DNA of 64,000 nt from Sphingomonas xanthus (GCF_007998985.1 NZ_CP041659.1:1548001-1612000); one strand, 5' to 3'. Counted from the stretch's first letter, positions 35,890 through 44,704 are shown. The notes: generated from the sequence alone by a model not told the origin. Translations and numbers: made by a program.

Positions 35890-35964
35890 TGGTGCCGGCT
35901 GAGGGATTTGAACCCCCGACCTTCGGTTTACAAAACCGCTGCACTACCACTGTGCTAAGCCGGC
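35890..35964 (-). tRNA. tRNA-Thr (anticodon TGT)
   Basis: A 75-base cloverleaf on the minus strand. The acceptor stem GCCGGCT pairs with AGCCGGC, the T-arm GGGGGTTCAAATCCC is intact, the anticodon loop is TTTGTAA with anticodon TGT, and the CCA end is encoded. Confidence 0.93.
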
Positions 35965-35981
35965 CCGCCGATCCCTTTGCG

Positions 35982-36836
35982 TCAGACGATGCCGAAGGTC
36001 CAGCCTTCAGTTTTCGCTAATTCCTCCGACAGGCCGGCGGGTCCGAAGGCATCCGGGTGGTTGAGGTGTGCACGCATCCCGGCTGCAGTCACCAGCGCGT
36101 CTGTTTGATGATCGTCGGGTTCAAAAGCGAGCCGTGTCGGCGGACTGCCGAGCCCGGCGAGCGCCGCGTTGAGATCGGGCCTGCTGCGTAGCTTGTTGCC
36201 TGCCATTCCGGCCTTGCGCAGATAGATCCTGGTGTAGATTTCGACCACCGCGCTCCCGGCCTCGGGCAGCGGGTCCATCGGCCAGATCGCGACTTGGCCG
36301 TCTAGCCGGTGCAGCAGCCGCATCCCGGAAAAGCTGGCCTTGGCGACTTGGGCGGCGCCGATCGCGTCATAGGCGCTAGCCGTCTTGCGCCCGCCTAGGG
36401 CGTTGAGGCGATGGTCACATTGCCGGAAGCGGACGAAGTCGGCCTTCCGGCCGTCGGCGATCCCGAAATAGAAATGTCGTCGATGGGCAGTTTCCAGGAA
36501 GGAGGCCGCGCCCAGATCCTCATCGTCGCAGCGCTGGTCGACATAGCGCCAGAAGGCACGGGCTTGGTCGGGGATATCGGCTTCGCCCGGCAGGTAGGCG
36601 CCCCGTTCCGCGAAGGGCGGGGCGAAGCTGAAGTCGAAACCGAACAGGGTAGCTTCGCGCGCCGCCCTGTCGAGCAGCCAGTCGAGCACCTCGCTGCGCG
36701 ACCAGACATGGCCGGGGCGGACCAGCCGGGGCGCGTCATCGCCGCGCGCCTCCGCGATGGCGATGCCCCGGTGCCGTTTCCCCTTCGCCCCCGACCAGTC
36801 GATTGCGACGGTCGCGGCGAAGCGCGATTGCGTCAC
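35982..36836 (-). CDS. DUF429-like RNase H-fold protein of unknown function
   Basis: A 284-residue protein. VAIDWSGAKGKRHRGIAIAE at the N-terminus (acidic residue in a beta strand), LFGFDFSFAPPFAE, VVEIYTRIYLRK and DDHQTDALVTAAGMRAHL near the C-terminus place conserved acidic residues as in the ribonuclease H-like DUF429 family. Catalytic activity is unproven. It overlaps the following membrane protein gene's stop region by four bases on the same strand (36833-36836), so it is the downstream partner of that gene. Confidence 0.65.
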   Translation of the reverse strand: MTQSRFAATVAIDWSGAKGKRHRGIAIAEARGDDAPRLVRPGHVWSRSEVLDWLLDRAAREATLFGFDFSFAPPFAERGAYLPGEADIPDQARAFWRYVDQRCDDEDLGAASFLETAHRRHFYFGIADGRKADFVRFRQCDHRLNALGGRKTASAYDAIGAAQVAKASFSGMRLLHRLDGQVAIWPMDPLPEAGSAVVEIYTRIYLRKAGMAGNKLRSRPDLNAALAGLGSPPTRLAFEPDDHQTDALVTAAGMRAHLNHPDAFGPAGLSEELAKTEGWTFGIV

Positions 36837-38137
36837 ACCAGCGGCGGCTGACTGTTGTCGTCGGGCGTCGACTTTTTCAGCCGCGGCGGAGGTGCGCGGC
36901 GGACCGGCGGCGGCCCGCTGTCATGCCATTCGTCGAGCAGTCGCGCGGCATAGTCCCGCCCGCCAAGGCCAAAGGCGATTGCGGTGGCTACCGCGGCGGA
37001 GCCGAGGATCAGGCCAAAGGCGAGCATGACGATCTGGTCCGCCAGGCCCATGAAGGTCAGGCCGATCGCGGTGAACAGGGCGATGATTGAATATTTGATG
37101 ATCGTCTGGGCATAGCCCGCTTCGTCGGCGCTGGTGCCGACGAGACCCGCCAGGATTCGCGCCAGCACGAAGCCGACGACGATGATCACCGTCCCGAAGA
37201 TCACCTTGCCGCCTAGTTCCGTCACCTGGATGACGAGCGCGGCGGTATTGTCGCCGCCGAGGCGGTGAAGTGCCTCGATCCCGGCCAGCAGCAGCAGCGC
37301 GGTCATCGCGATTGCCCCCGCGACCTTGGACGGCGACACGTTGCGCGGCATGGCGCCGAGCGAATGGACGAAATTGTCGAAGCCCAGGCTGGGAAGGACG
37401 GTCTCGATCAGGCTTTTGACCCAGCGGGCGATGAGGAAGGCGATCGCCAGCCACAGCAGCGCGGCGAGCACGTTGGGGATCGCCATGGCGATCATGTTGA
37501 GCATGTTCTTGGCCGGTTCGGAAACGGCGTGGATCTGCAGGATGTCGAGGGAGGCGATAGCAGCGAAGATGATGATCACCGCGGACACCGTCATCCCGAC
37601 CGCGCGGGCAATGGTGCTGCGGACCGGGGCCGGGCCCTCGGCGGCGACGCCATCGCTATCGACTGCCACCGGCGGATCGCCGAGCTTCAGTCCGGCGCGT
37701 CCGGCTAGCCGTTCAATGTTGAGCGCGCCGAGTGCGGCTTCTACCACATGGCGGACGATCCGCGCCAGGATCAGCCCGGCAAAGAAGAACAGGCCGGCGC
37801 CCAGCAGGCGGGGGAGGAAGGCGAAGACTTCGTTGGTCAGCGCGGTAACGGGCGTCAGAACGCCCGACAGGCCAAGCGGCTGAAGTGCCGCGATCAGTCC
37901 AACCAGCCATACCAGCCAATAGGCAAGCCGGCCGAGTTCGGTCCCGATGCTGTCGCCTCCGGCAGTCGGATGACGCTTCAGCACCGGCATCCGGTCGACC
38001 AGCTTGGCAACCCCCCATTGCACGGCCTTGGCGATGAAATGGGTGATGACCAGGATGACAATCGCCAGCAAGACCTTTGGTCCCCATTCGACGAGCTGTT
38101 GCTGCCAGTAGCGGGTTGGTTCGGTCGTCTGGTACAT
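36833..38137 (-). CDS. MscS-related multi-pass membrane protein (conserved TM-helix repeats)
   Basis: A 434-residue protein with repeated units of a transmembrane helix followed by an amphipathic segment: PRLLGAGLFFFAGLILARIV and, later, similar PNVLAALLWLAIAFLIARWV and GKVIFGTVIIVVGFVLARIL. This repeated helix is the 'TM_helix' module found in small-conductance mechanosensitive channel relatives; the classic MscS beta domain is not evident. The C-terminus is Pro/Arg-rich and cytoplasmic. An AGGGGGAACGA site precedes the ATG. Probably involved in turgor or envelope homeostasis (inference). Confidence 0.72.
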   Translation of the reverse strand: MYQTTEPTRYWQQQLVEWGPKVLLAIVILVITHFIAKAVQWGVAKLVDRMPVLKRHPTAGGDSIGTELGRLAYWLVWLVGLIAALQPLGLSGVLTPVTALTNEVFAFLPRLLGAGLFFFAGLILARIVRHVVEAALGALNIERLAGRAGLKLGDPPVAVDSDGVAAEGPAPVRSTIARAVGMTVSAVIIIFAAIASLDILQIHAVSEPAKNMLNMIAMAIPNVLAALLWLAIAFLIARWVKSLIETVLPSLGFDNFVHSLGAMPRNVSPSKVAGAIAMTALLLLAGIEALHRLGGDNTAALVIQVTELGGKVIFGTVIIVVGFVLARILAGLVGTSADEAGYAQTIIKYSIIALFTAIGLTFMGLADQIVMLAFGLILGSAAVATAIAFGLGGRDYAARLLDEWHDSGPPPVRRAPPPRLKKSTPDDNSQPPLV

Positions 38138-38154
38138 TCGTTCCCCCTGTCCGA

Positions 38155-39483
38155 TCAGTGCTGTTTCCGCCGTTGTCGGCGCTTTTCATCCCAGAACGCA
38201 AGCCGCTCCGCGATTTTTGCCTCAAAGCCGCGGTTCACGGGGTGGTAGTATGCCTGTGCGGTCATCTCTTCCGGCCAATAGTCGGCGCCGGAAAATCCGT
38301 CCTCGGTATCATGGTCGTAGGCATAGTCCTTACCATAACCTGCCTCCTTCATCATCTTGGTTGGCGCATTGACGATGTTCATCGGCGGCATCAGCGAGCC
38401 GGTCTCGCGGGCGCTGCGCCAGGCTGCCTTCTGCGCCTTGTAGGCCGCATTGGATTTGGGGGCGGCGGCAAGATAGAGGCAGGCTTGGACGATCGCCAAC
38501 TCGCCTTCCGGACTCCCGAGGAAATCGTAGGCATCCTTGGCTGCAAGGCATTGGACCAGGGCCTGCGGGTCCGCCAGCCCGATATCCTCCACCGCCGTCC
38601 GAACTAGCCGACGAAGAACGAACAAGGGTTCCTCCCCCGCCACCAGCATCCGCGCGAGATAATAGAGTGCGGCCTGCGGGTCGGAACCGCGGATCGATTT
38701 GTGAAGCGCGGAGATGAGGTTGTAATGGCCCTCGCGGTCCTTGTCGTAGACCGCGACGCGCCGTTGCAGGAAGGAGGCGAGACCGGCTGGATCGAGCGGC
38801 TCGTCGAGGCCGACGTCGAATAGGGTCTCGGCCTGGTTGAGCAGGAAGCGGCCATCGCCGTCCGCGCTGGCGATCAGCGCCTCGCGGGCATCCGTGGTGA
38901 GCGGCAGGGACCGCCCAACCAGGGCTTCGGCACGGTCGAGCAGGCTAGCCAGCGCCTCGGGCCCGAGCCGCCGCAGGATCAGGACCTGGCAGCGTGAGAG
39001 CAAGGCGGCATTGAGCTCGAAACTGGGGTTTTCGGTGGTCGCGCCGACCAGCGTGATCGTCCCGTCCTCGACGAAGGGTAGGAATCCGTCCTGCTGCGAG
39101 CGGTTGAAGCGGTGGATTTCATCCACGAACAACAAGGTCCGCCGACCGGCCTTGGCTGCGACGCGCGCCTCGGAGAAGATTTTCTTGAGGTCGGCGACCC
39201 CCGAAAAGACCGCGGACAGGGCTACGAAGCGCAGGCCTACGGCATCGGCGAGCAGCCGGGCGATGCTGGTCTTGCCCGTGCCCGGCGGTCCCCACAGGAC
39301 CATTGACGATAATTTGCCGGCCGCGATCATCCGGCCGATGGCGCCGTCCGGACCGGTCAAATGGTCCTGCCCGACGATCGCGTCGAGCGATGCGGGGCGA
39401 AGCCGGTCGGCGAGCGGGGCATGCGGATCCGCCGCCTCGGCGGGCGGGTCGGATGGCAGCTCCTCAGCGAACAAATCGACCAT
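38155..39483 (-). CDS. rarA: Replication-associated recombination protein A
   Basis: A 442-residue AAA+ ATPase (MgsA/WRNIP1 family) acting at stalled replication forks. Visible are LADRLRPASLDAIVGQDHL, Walker A GPPGTGKTSIARLLA (about residue 65), Walker B LLFVDEIHRFNRSQQD, sensor-1 LVGATTENPSFELN and the C-terminal tetramerisation region containing GYGKDYAYDHDTEDGF. Length is typical. The start has no Shine-Dalgarno site; TATTTC lies 8 bases upstream. Confidence 0.95.
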   Translation of the reverse strand: MVDLFAEELPSDPPAEAADPHAPLADRLRPASLDAIVGQDHLTGPDGAIGRMIAAGKLSSMVLWGPPGTGKTSIARLLADAVGLRFVALSAVFSGVADLKKIFSEARVAAKAGRRTLLFVDEIHRFNRSQQDGFLPFVEDGTITLVGATTENPSFELNAALLSRCQVLILRRLGPEALASLLDRAEALVGRSLPLTTDAREALIASADGDGRFLLNQAETLFDVGLDEPLDPAGLASFLQRRVAVYDKDREGHYNLISALHKSIRGSDPQAALYYLARMLVAGEEPLFVLRRLVRTAVEDIGLADPQALVQCLAAKDAYDFLGSPEGELAIVQACLYLAAAPKSNAAYKAQKAAWRSARETGSLMPPMNIVNAPTKMMKEAGYGKDYAYDHDTEDGFSGADYWPEEMTAQAYYHPVNRGFEAKIAERLAFWDEKRRQRRKQH

Positions 39484-39538
39484 TGATCGATGAAATAGGC
39501 ATGTCCGCCGAACAATGCACCCATGTTACTGTCGATGC

Positions 39539-39558
39539 ATCTAAGATATATCTCAGAT
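39539..39558. promoter_or_regulatory. Palindromic operator upstream of padR
   Basis: A 20-base palindrome with 9 of 10 pairs matched, centred on the AGATATATCT core and lying 19 bases before the padR start codon. It overlaps where the -10 should be, so autorepression by the PadR protein is the simplest reading. The inner AAGATATATCTT-like core is of the kind reported for PadR-family regulators. Confidence 0.55.
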
Positions 39559-39577
39559 CGATCAAAGGAGAATTGCG

Positions 39578-40210
39578 ATGCGCTTCGACTATCAATTCGG
39601 CGACGGCAGCCAGCGGCGTCAGGGTTCGCCGCACCGCCATGGGTTCAACTTCGGGCCATTCAGCTTCGAGTTCGATGCCGACGGCGGGCCGGCGGGCCGC
39701 GGCGGCGGTCGGCGGGGACGCGAACGCAAGCGGATGTTTTCCGGGGGCGAGCTTCGCCTCGTGCTCCTCAAGCTGATCGCCGACCAGCCGCGTCACGGCT
39801 ATGAGCTGATCAAGGCCATCGAGGATATGACGGAGGGTGATTATGCGCCGTCACCGGGAATCGTCTATCCGACGCTGACCATGCTTGAAGACATGGGCCT
39901 GATCGCCGAGCGCAAGTCGAAGGACGCCAAGAAGATCTTCGGCGCGACCGACGAGGGACGCGCCCATCTTGAAGAGCACCAGGAAGAGGTCAACGAACTG
40001 ATCGAGCGGCTGGAAGGCCATGGTCGCCACCGGCGGCGTCGGCAGCGGCCCGAGATCGGAAGGGCCATCGGCAACCTCATGACCGCGCTGCGCAACCGCA
40101 TTGCCCAGGACGGCTGGAACGACCAGCTGCTTCATGAGGTGATCGACATCCTCGACGAGGCCGCGCAGCGGATCGAGCGCGTTCGCGACGCGAAGCGCGA
40201 CGAGGATTAG
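39578..40210 (+). CDS. PadR family transcriptional regulator
   Basis: A 210-residue regulator. An unusual N-terminal extension of about 50 residues, rich in Gly, Phe, His and Arg (GSPHRHGFNFGPFSFEF, then GRGGGRRGRERKR), precedes the winged-helix domain: LRLVLLKLIADQPRHGYELI, YAPSPGIVYPTLTMLEDMG and the wing. A helical C-terminal dimerisation domain (residues 140-205) ends in charged repeats. A GGAG site lies upstream. It is divergent from rarA with a palindromic operator between. Confidence 0.88.
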   Translation: MRFDYQFGDGSQRRQGSPHRHGFNFGPFSFEFDADGGPAGRGGGRRGRERKRMFSGGELRLVLLKLIADQPRHGYELIKAIEDMTEGDYAPSPGIVYPTLTMLEDMGLIAERKSKDAKKIFGATDEGRAHLEEHQEEVNELIERLEGHGRHRRRRQRPEIGRAIGNLMTALRNRIAQDGWNDQLLHEVIDILDEAAQRIERVRDAKRDED

Positions 40211-41358
40211 GCCTGGCCTCGCCGGTCGATGACGCGCTCGTAGACGTGCATCACCGCGGCGTTGATCTCGTCCCAGTCCATCGTCTTGGCGAAAGCCAGG
40301 CCCGAAGCGCCGTGGCGGGCGCGAAGGTCGGGGTCATGCTGATAATCCGCCAGCGCCTCGGCATAGCCGGCAATATTGCCAGGCGCGGTCAGTCGACCGG
40401 TGACCTGGTCCTTGACCAGGCTGGACGCGCCCGATGCGGCGGCGGCGACGACCGGAAGGGCGCAAGCCATGGCTTCCAGCGTAACGTTGCCGAACGTTTC
40501 GGTGATCGAGGGATTGAGGAACACATCGGCCGAAGCCAGTGCGCGGCCGAGCTCGTCGCCGGTCAACTGACCCGTAAAGATCGCGTCGGGCAGTCGCTGC
40601 TGGAAATAGTCGCGGGCCGGGCCGTCGCCGATCGCCAGCACCTTGAGCGGGACGTCGCGTTCGCGCGCGGCGATTATGGCGTTTGAAAAAACGTCTAAAC
40701 CTTTTTCCAAAACCAGCCGACCGAGGAAGGCGACGGCCATGTCCTCGTCGCCGATGCCTTGGCCGCGCCGCCATTCGAGGCTCCTTCGTTCCGGGTTGAA
40801 CTGGGTCCGATCGACCCCGCGCGACCAGATGGAGATATCGGCGTTCATGCGCTGCGCACGAAGGATCGCGGCGGTCGATTCCGCCGGCACTAGCAGCGCG
40901 TCGCAGCGACGGTAGAAACGCCGCAAGATGGCCCGGACGGCGGGCTCAAGCATCTGCAGGTGATAATATTGGAGATACGTCTCGAAGCGGGTGTGGACCG
41001 ATGCGACGACCGGAATGGCGCGGCGGCGGGCCCAGGTCACCGCGCGGTGCGCGACGATATCCGGGCTGGCGATGTGAATGACGTTGGGCCGAAAGGTTTC
41101 AAGGTCCTTGCGGACTGCGCGGTCGAGCCGAAACGGCACCCGATATTCACTGCGCAACGGGATTGCGAAGGACGGCACGTTGACCATTTCGCCGGTTGCC
41201 TTGAACGCCGGCTCCTCGACCACCGGCGAATAGACGCGGACCTGAGCGCCTTGGCGAAGGAGGAAGCCGACTAGCCGGTTCAGCGCCTGGTTCGCGCCGT
41301 CGCGGACATAATTATAATTGCCGGAAAATAGGGCGATGCGGAGCTCTTCGGGCTTCAT
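40207..41358 (-). CDS. GT4-family glycosyltransferase
   Basis: A 383-residue GT-B enzyme of the retaining GT4 group. The N-terminal domain begins RIALFSGNYNYVRDGANQ; the C-terminal domain has VAFLGRLVLEKGLDVF, AIGDGPARDYF and the donor-site signature ITETFGNVTLEAMACALPVV with the ExxxxxxxE arrangement. Closest analogies are mannosyl/glucosyl-transferases acting on lipids. ATG at 41358 matches the domain start and follows a TAAGGC element by 8 bases (possible leaderless start). The stop overlaps padR convergently by four bases. Confidence 0.83.
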   Translation of the reverse strand: MKPEELRIALFSGNYNYVRDGANQALNRLVGFLLRQGAQVRVYSPVVEEPAFKATGEMVNVPSFAIPLRSEYRVPFRLDRAVRKDLETFRPNVIHIASPDIVAHRAVTWARRRAIPVVASVHTRFETYLQYYHLQMLEPAVRAILRRFYRRCDALLVPAESTAAILRAQRMNADISIWSRGVDRTQFNPERRSLEWRRGQGIGDEDMAVAFLGRLVLEKGLDVFSNAIIAARERDVPLKVLAIGDGPARDYFQQRLPDAIFTGQLTGDELGRALASADVFLNPSITETFGNVTLEAMACALPVVAAAASGASSLVKDQVTGRLTAPGNIAGYAEALADYQHDPDLRARHGASGLAFAKTMDWDEINAAVMHVYERVIDRRGQA

Positions 41359-41436
41359 GGCCAGACGCCTTAGCGGGTGCAGCATGGCTGCCGCAACCAC
41401 TGGGCGCGAAGGGCTTTGCCATGCTAGCGGCGATGC

Positions 41437-41955
41437 GTGCCGCTCAAGCGTTCCATGCCCCCGATCGGGTCGGACGATCCCATGCTGCTGATACTTGGTA
41501 GCCTGCCGGGGGACGCGTCGCTGCGTGCCCAGCGCTACTACGCCCATCCACAGAACCAGTTCTGGCGGCTGCTTGGCGCGGCGATCGGGGAACCGCTTGC
41601 GGCCCTCGACTATGACCAGCGCATCGCGCGTCTTTGGGCCCGGCGCATTGCCCTTTGGGACACGGTTGGGGAGGCGAGACGGACGGGCAGCCTCGACGGC
41701 GCGATTCGCGAGCCTGTCACCAATGCGCTGGCGGATTTTATTGCTGCTCGTCCGGGGCTGCTGGCGATCGGCTTTAACGGGCAGTCGGCAGCCCGATTCG
41801 GACGCCGAACGCTCGGCGATGTCGCAGGCCTCGAACTAATCGACCTGCCTTCGTCGAGTCCCGCCTACACGCTGCCGATCGACTCCAAGCTTGGACGCTG
41901 GATGGCACTGCGCCCGTTTGCAAGCGCGGCGGAACATGCCACATTGCCGCGATGA
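41437..41955 (+). CDS. DNA-deoxyinosine glycosylase (uracil-DNA glycosylase fold)
   Basis: A 172-residue base-excision repair enzyme. The motif LILGSLPGDASLRAQRYYAHPQNQFW (in two parts: LILGSLPGDASLRAQ and YYAHPQNQFW) and LIDLPSSSPAY near the C-terminus are those of the hypoxanthine/deoxyinosine glycosylase branch. GTG at 41437 is chosen because a TAGCGG element ends 6 bases before it; ATG at 41455 is an alternative. It overlaps the next small gene by four bases. Confidence 0.82.
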   Translation: MPLKRSMPPIGSDDPMLLILGSLPGDASLRAQRYYAHPQNQFWRLLGAAIGEPLAALDYDQRIARLWARRIALWDTVGEARRTGSLDGAIREPVTNALADFIAARPGLLAIGFNGQSAARFGRRTLGDVAGLELIDLPSSSPAYTLPIDSKLGRWMALRPFASAAEHATLPR

Positions 41956-42236
41956 GCGAGACGATCGAGAACGATGAAGACCGCGCGCTGACGATGGTCG
42001 ATGAAGCGCTGGTCGCCGGGAATATCGCCAACACGAACGGCCTGCTGGTGATCCTGGCCAAACTCGTCGCGAAAGGCATTTTCGACGCCGACGACCTGCA
42101 CGCTTTCTCCGACAGTTATTCCAAGCCGCTCGACCATGAAAACATGCGCGAGAATGAACTGATCAGCCAGATGCAGGACCAGATGGAAGCAACGCTGGCC
42201 CAACTGATGCATTTTCTGGCCGACCCGAGCCGGTGA
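41952..42236 (+). CDS. Acidic helical hypothetical protein
   Basis: A 94-residue acidic protein (many Asp/Glu), predicted all helical and cytosolic, with ANTNGLLVILAKLVAKGIFD in the middle and a Met/Gln-rich C-terminal helix. No family recognised. The ATGA overlap with the DNA glycosylase gene indicates co-translation. The following 157 bases (42237-42393) contain no gene that I can support. Confidence 0.65.
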   Translation: MSETIENDEDRALTMVDEALVAGNIANTNGLLVILAKLVAKGIFDADDLHAFSDSYSKPLDHENMRENELISQMQDQMEATLAQLMHFLADPSR

Positions 42237-42393
42237 AGCTTGAAAGCCCGAGTATCGGCTACAGAGTTAACCTAAAGCGGCCTTTATGGGTAACTGGGTG
42301 CTCCCCCTGAATGAAGTTGCGGCGCGGCCCGAGAAAGGCGAAGCCTGGTGGGGTAGAGATGGGTGAGCGACTGGAACAGCTCGCCGCCTGAAT

Positions 42394-42861
42394 TTAGACG
42401 GGCAGGGCCGCGATCTCGGTGACCAGTAGTGGCTGATTTGCTCCGGCGAAATCAATCTCGTCACCGACTTCGGCGCCGATCAGGACGCGCGCCAGCGGTG
42501 CAGTAAAGGCGATCCGGTTCGTTGCCGGATCGCTCTCATCATGTCCGACCAGCTCCAGCGTGACGGTTTGGCAATCGCGTATGAAGGTGACCCGGGTCCC
42601 GAACGCTACCGCATGCCCATCGGCAGGCAGGGCGAGCCGGGCGCTGGCAAGCCGTTGTCGCCAGTATCGAGCATCGCGCAGAACGGCCTTGCGCTCTTCG
42701 ACCGTCAATAGACGCTGAAGGGTTTCATCAATTTGGTCGTTGCGTGCCTGGATCTGGTCAAGGCCGCGTTTCGTGACCAGGTTCGGGCCAGGCGGAATCG
42801 GCAACTCGAAGCGAGGTTCGAGATGCTCCTCGTCGCATTCACGGCGAAAGGCGACGCTCAT
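42394..42861 (-). CDS. GreA/GreB-type transcription elongation factor-like protein
   Basis: A 155-residue protein with an N-terminal coiled-coil region (KRGLDQIQARNDQIDETLQ and following) and a C-terminal GreA/GreB FKBP-like domain (AFGTRVTFIRDCQTVTLELVG, then SPLAR-like FTAPLARVLIGAEVGDEIDF). GreA/GreB help backtracked RNA polymerase cleave transcripts; this sequence is diverged and may instead be a Gre-like anti-factor or Rnk-type regulator. It is convergent with the small gene before it. Confidence 0.75.
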   Translation of the reverse strand: MSVAFRRECDEEHLEPRFELPIPPGPNLVTKRGLDQIQARNDQIDETLQRLLTVEERKAVLRDARYWRQRLASARLALPADGHAVAFGTRVTFIRDCQTVTLELVGHDESDPATNRIAFTAPLARVLIGAEVGDEIDFAGANQPLLVTEIAALPV

Positions 42862-42882
42862 GGTTTGGAACCGCGGCTGTGC

Positions 42883-43182
42883 ATGGCCTTGATGTTAGCA
42901 TGGACCGGGCCGAAAGCGCAGCACGTGGCCCGAAAATATCTCCTTACCGCAACAATGCCTGATGGCTATCGCAAGACGATCGGTCCGACGGCGGCGCCCT
43001 TCACCCATTATTGGCGGATCGTCGCGGTGCTGAAGAGTGGCAGGACCGAGGTCTTCTGGGGCCACGTCAAGTCGCTAGCCGAGGCCAAGCGAAAGCGCGC
43101 CGCCTCCGGTGACGCAGCCCGTCAGCGCGGTTGGACCAGCTACCAGTTCGAGGTCGTTGAGTTGGTGCGGGAGGATTCCTGA
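42883..43182 (+). CDS. Hypothetical basic protein
   Basis: A 99-residue basic protein with central TAAPFTHYWRIVAVLKSGRTEVFWG and a Lys/Arg-rich helix (LAEAKRKRAASGDAARQR). No family recognised. It is divergent from the Gre-like gene; in-frame sequence to 42733 would run antisense into that gene, so the start is placed at 42883. ATG at 42949 (MPDGYRK) is a shorter option. No good Shine-Dalgarno site is seen, so the call is moderate. Confidence 0.45.
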   Translation: MALMLAWTGPKAQHVARKYLLTATMPDGYRKTIGPTAAPFTHYWRIVAVLKSGRTEVFWGHVKSLAEAKRKRAASGDAARQRGWTSYQFEVVELVREDS

Positions 43183-43256
43183 CCCGCTGCATCGCGACAG
43201 CTGTTGAAGGTAGTATGCCTACTCAGCCGGTACGGCGAATTTTGCAGCCAGCGGCA

Positions 43257-43799
43257 TCACCGGTTTCTGGAATAAACGATCTGCGGGCGCACTGGACTAC
43301 CCGCCGGTACTCTTGGGTGATCGAAATCCCATTCAGGCGCCCGAGCCATCCCGAGTTTGGCTATCAACCGCCGCGACCGTTCATTCCCAATGACCGTCAT
43401 TGCTACGATCCGGTCAAGGCCCAGGTGCCCGAACCCATAATTCATGGCGGCTGAAGCCGCTTCAAATGCAAAGCCCTGGCCCCAGGCATGCCGGGCGAGC
43501 CGCCATCCGATTTCGACCTGACCTTCGATGGGACATTGGAATCCGACCTTCGAAATGCCCGCGAAGCCCAGAAAACACCGGTCTGAACGACGTTCCAGCG
43601 CCCAGAAACCAAAGTTGTGCTGATCGAAATGAGCCTCGAAACGCTCGTCGATCATCGCATCGCTCTGCGTCTTGGTCAGAAGTGATGGGAAGTGCCGCAT
43701 GACCTCGGGATCCTGCCCCATCTGCGCAAATGGCGCCCGATCCTCATCGCGCCAGCGGCGAAGTTCGAGTCTCTCGGTGCGGATCAAGCATTCCTCCAT
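43257..43799 (-). CDS. GNAT family N-acetyltransferase (RimJ/RimL type)
   Basis: A 180-residue acetyltransferase: IRTERLELRRWRDEDRAPFAQ at the N-terminus, VEIGWRLARHAWGQGFAFEAA as acetyl-CoA motif A, and AMTVIGNERSRRLIAKLGM as motif B. The start may be ATG 43799, or TTG 43787, which has GGAGG five bases upstream and gives the common MIRTERL beginning. Related enzymes acetylate ribosomal proteins or antibiotics; the substrate is not evident. Confidence 0.85.
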   Translation of the reverse strand: MEECLIRTERLELRRWRDEDRAPFAQMGQDPEVMRHFPSLLTKTQSDAMIDERFEAHFDQHNFGFWALERRSDRCFLGFAGISKVGFQCPIEGQVEIGWRLARHAWGQGFAFEAASAAMNYGFGHLGLDRIVAMTVIGNERSRRLIAKLGMARAPEWDFDHPRVPAGSPVRPQIVYSRNR

Positions 43800-44106
43800 G
43801 CCGGTGGGTGTGAATCATAGCCATGGTTGGCAACGGTGTGAACGACCCGCTTCCTCTGACCCTATGATGTGGCAGATCCTCAGTTGACCGCGGACATAAG
43901 CAAGTAACCAGCGGCAGGATTAACCGTCGACTTGAGACCAGGCCGATTACAGATGAGACATAGAGGAGCCCGCCCTTATTCCGTCCTCAGAACGTCTTAC
44001 GACAGGCGCGATCCATCCTAGCTGAACGCATGTTCACGTCTATTCGCCGCACTTCTTCGTTTAAGACCGGACCTCGCTTCTGGGGTACACGAACAGGAGA
44101 GTTGCA
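43800..44106. other. Intergenic region without a recognisable gene
   Basis: These 307 bases separate the GNAT gene from the exported small protein. I found no convincing open frame, tRNA, hairpin terminator or repeat. An AGGAGA ribosome site lies at its right end. A TTGACC occurs near 43884 but without a well-spaced -10. It presumably holds the promoter of the downstream gene. Confidence 0.5.
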
Positions 44107-44442
44107 ATGCGTATAATGCTCACCGCTTTGGCGTCGGCTTCAGTGGCGCTTTTTTCGGTTTCCCCCGCGCTCGCTGGCAACAATAATGGGCTGGTGGTCG
44201 TCGATCTGACCAACGCCGATGTGCTCAACAACCTTGCTCAGAACCTGAAGGTGAATGTGAGTGACATCTCGGCGCTCAATAACGTCTCGGTGCCGATAGG
44301 CCTCGCCGCCGCCATTTGCGACGTGAACGCCAACGTCCTTGCCGCCCAGAAAAAGACAGGCAGCCCAACCTGCACAGCGAAGAACACCACGACTGCATTG
44401 CAGTCCGCCGTTCAGAAGAAACTCGGAACGGTTGCCCAATAA
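44107..44442 (+). CDS. Small exported protein with paired cysteines
   Basis: A 111-residue secreted protein: signal peptide (LTALASASVALFSVSPALA, cut before GNNNG), then an Asn-rich mature part of about 88 residues with VVDLTNADVLNNLAQNLKVN and two cysteines (AAAICDV and SPTCTAK) about 30 residues apart that could form a disulfide in the periplasm. No family recognised. GGAGA precedes the ATG and a strong hairpin follows the stop, so it is a monocistronic unit. Confidence 0.7.
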   Translation: MRIMLTALASASVALFSVSPALAGNNNGLVVVDLTNADVLNNLAQNLKVNVSDISALNNVSVPIGLAAAICDVNANVLAAQKKTGSPTCTAKNTTTALQSAVQKKLGTVAQ

Positions 44443-44452
44443 TAAGCTGTTC

Positions 44453-44480
44453 CGGCGGGCGTCCCATGGGGCGCTCGCCG
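44453..44480 (+). terminator. Hairpin after the exported small protein
   Basis: A long GC-rich stem (CGGCGGGCGTCC with GGGCGCTCGCCG, including two G-T pairs) closes on CATG, 11 bases after the stop codon. No T-run follows, so it may be a Rho-assisted terminator or an mRNA-stabilising stem. Confidence 0.55.
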
Positions 44481-44628
44481 GTCCACTGAATCAAATAACT
44501 TCCTGACACCTACCGTCCGCAAGGGTTGAAGCCCGGCGGCTTCAGACGCTCCAGTCTGTGTACGAGCCGTCGAACTCCATCTGGTCGCTGAAACGCAAAG
44601 ATTTCGCGGCTGCGCGGCGAGCCGATTT

Positions 44629-44704
44629 TGGTGACCCCTACGGGACTCGAACCCGTGTTTTCGCCGTGAGAGGGCGACGTCCTAGACCGCTAGACGAAGG
44701 GGCC
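44629..44704 (-). tRNA. tRNA-Glu (anticodon CTC)
   Basis: A 76-base cloverleaf on the minus strand: acceptor GGCCCCT pairs with AGGGGTC (one G-U), the anticodon loop is CTCTCAC with CTC, the T-arm is ACGGGTTCGAGTCCCGT and CCA is encoded. Confidence 0.93.

Noticed and set aside
35775..36020. An 81-codon plus-strand open frame after thrC
   Set aside because: It runs straight over the tRNA-Thr gene and the end of the DUF429-like gene. Protein-like stretches come from tRNA sequence.
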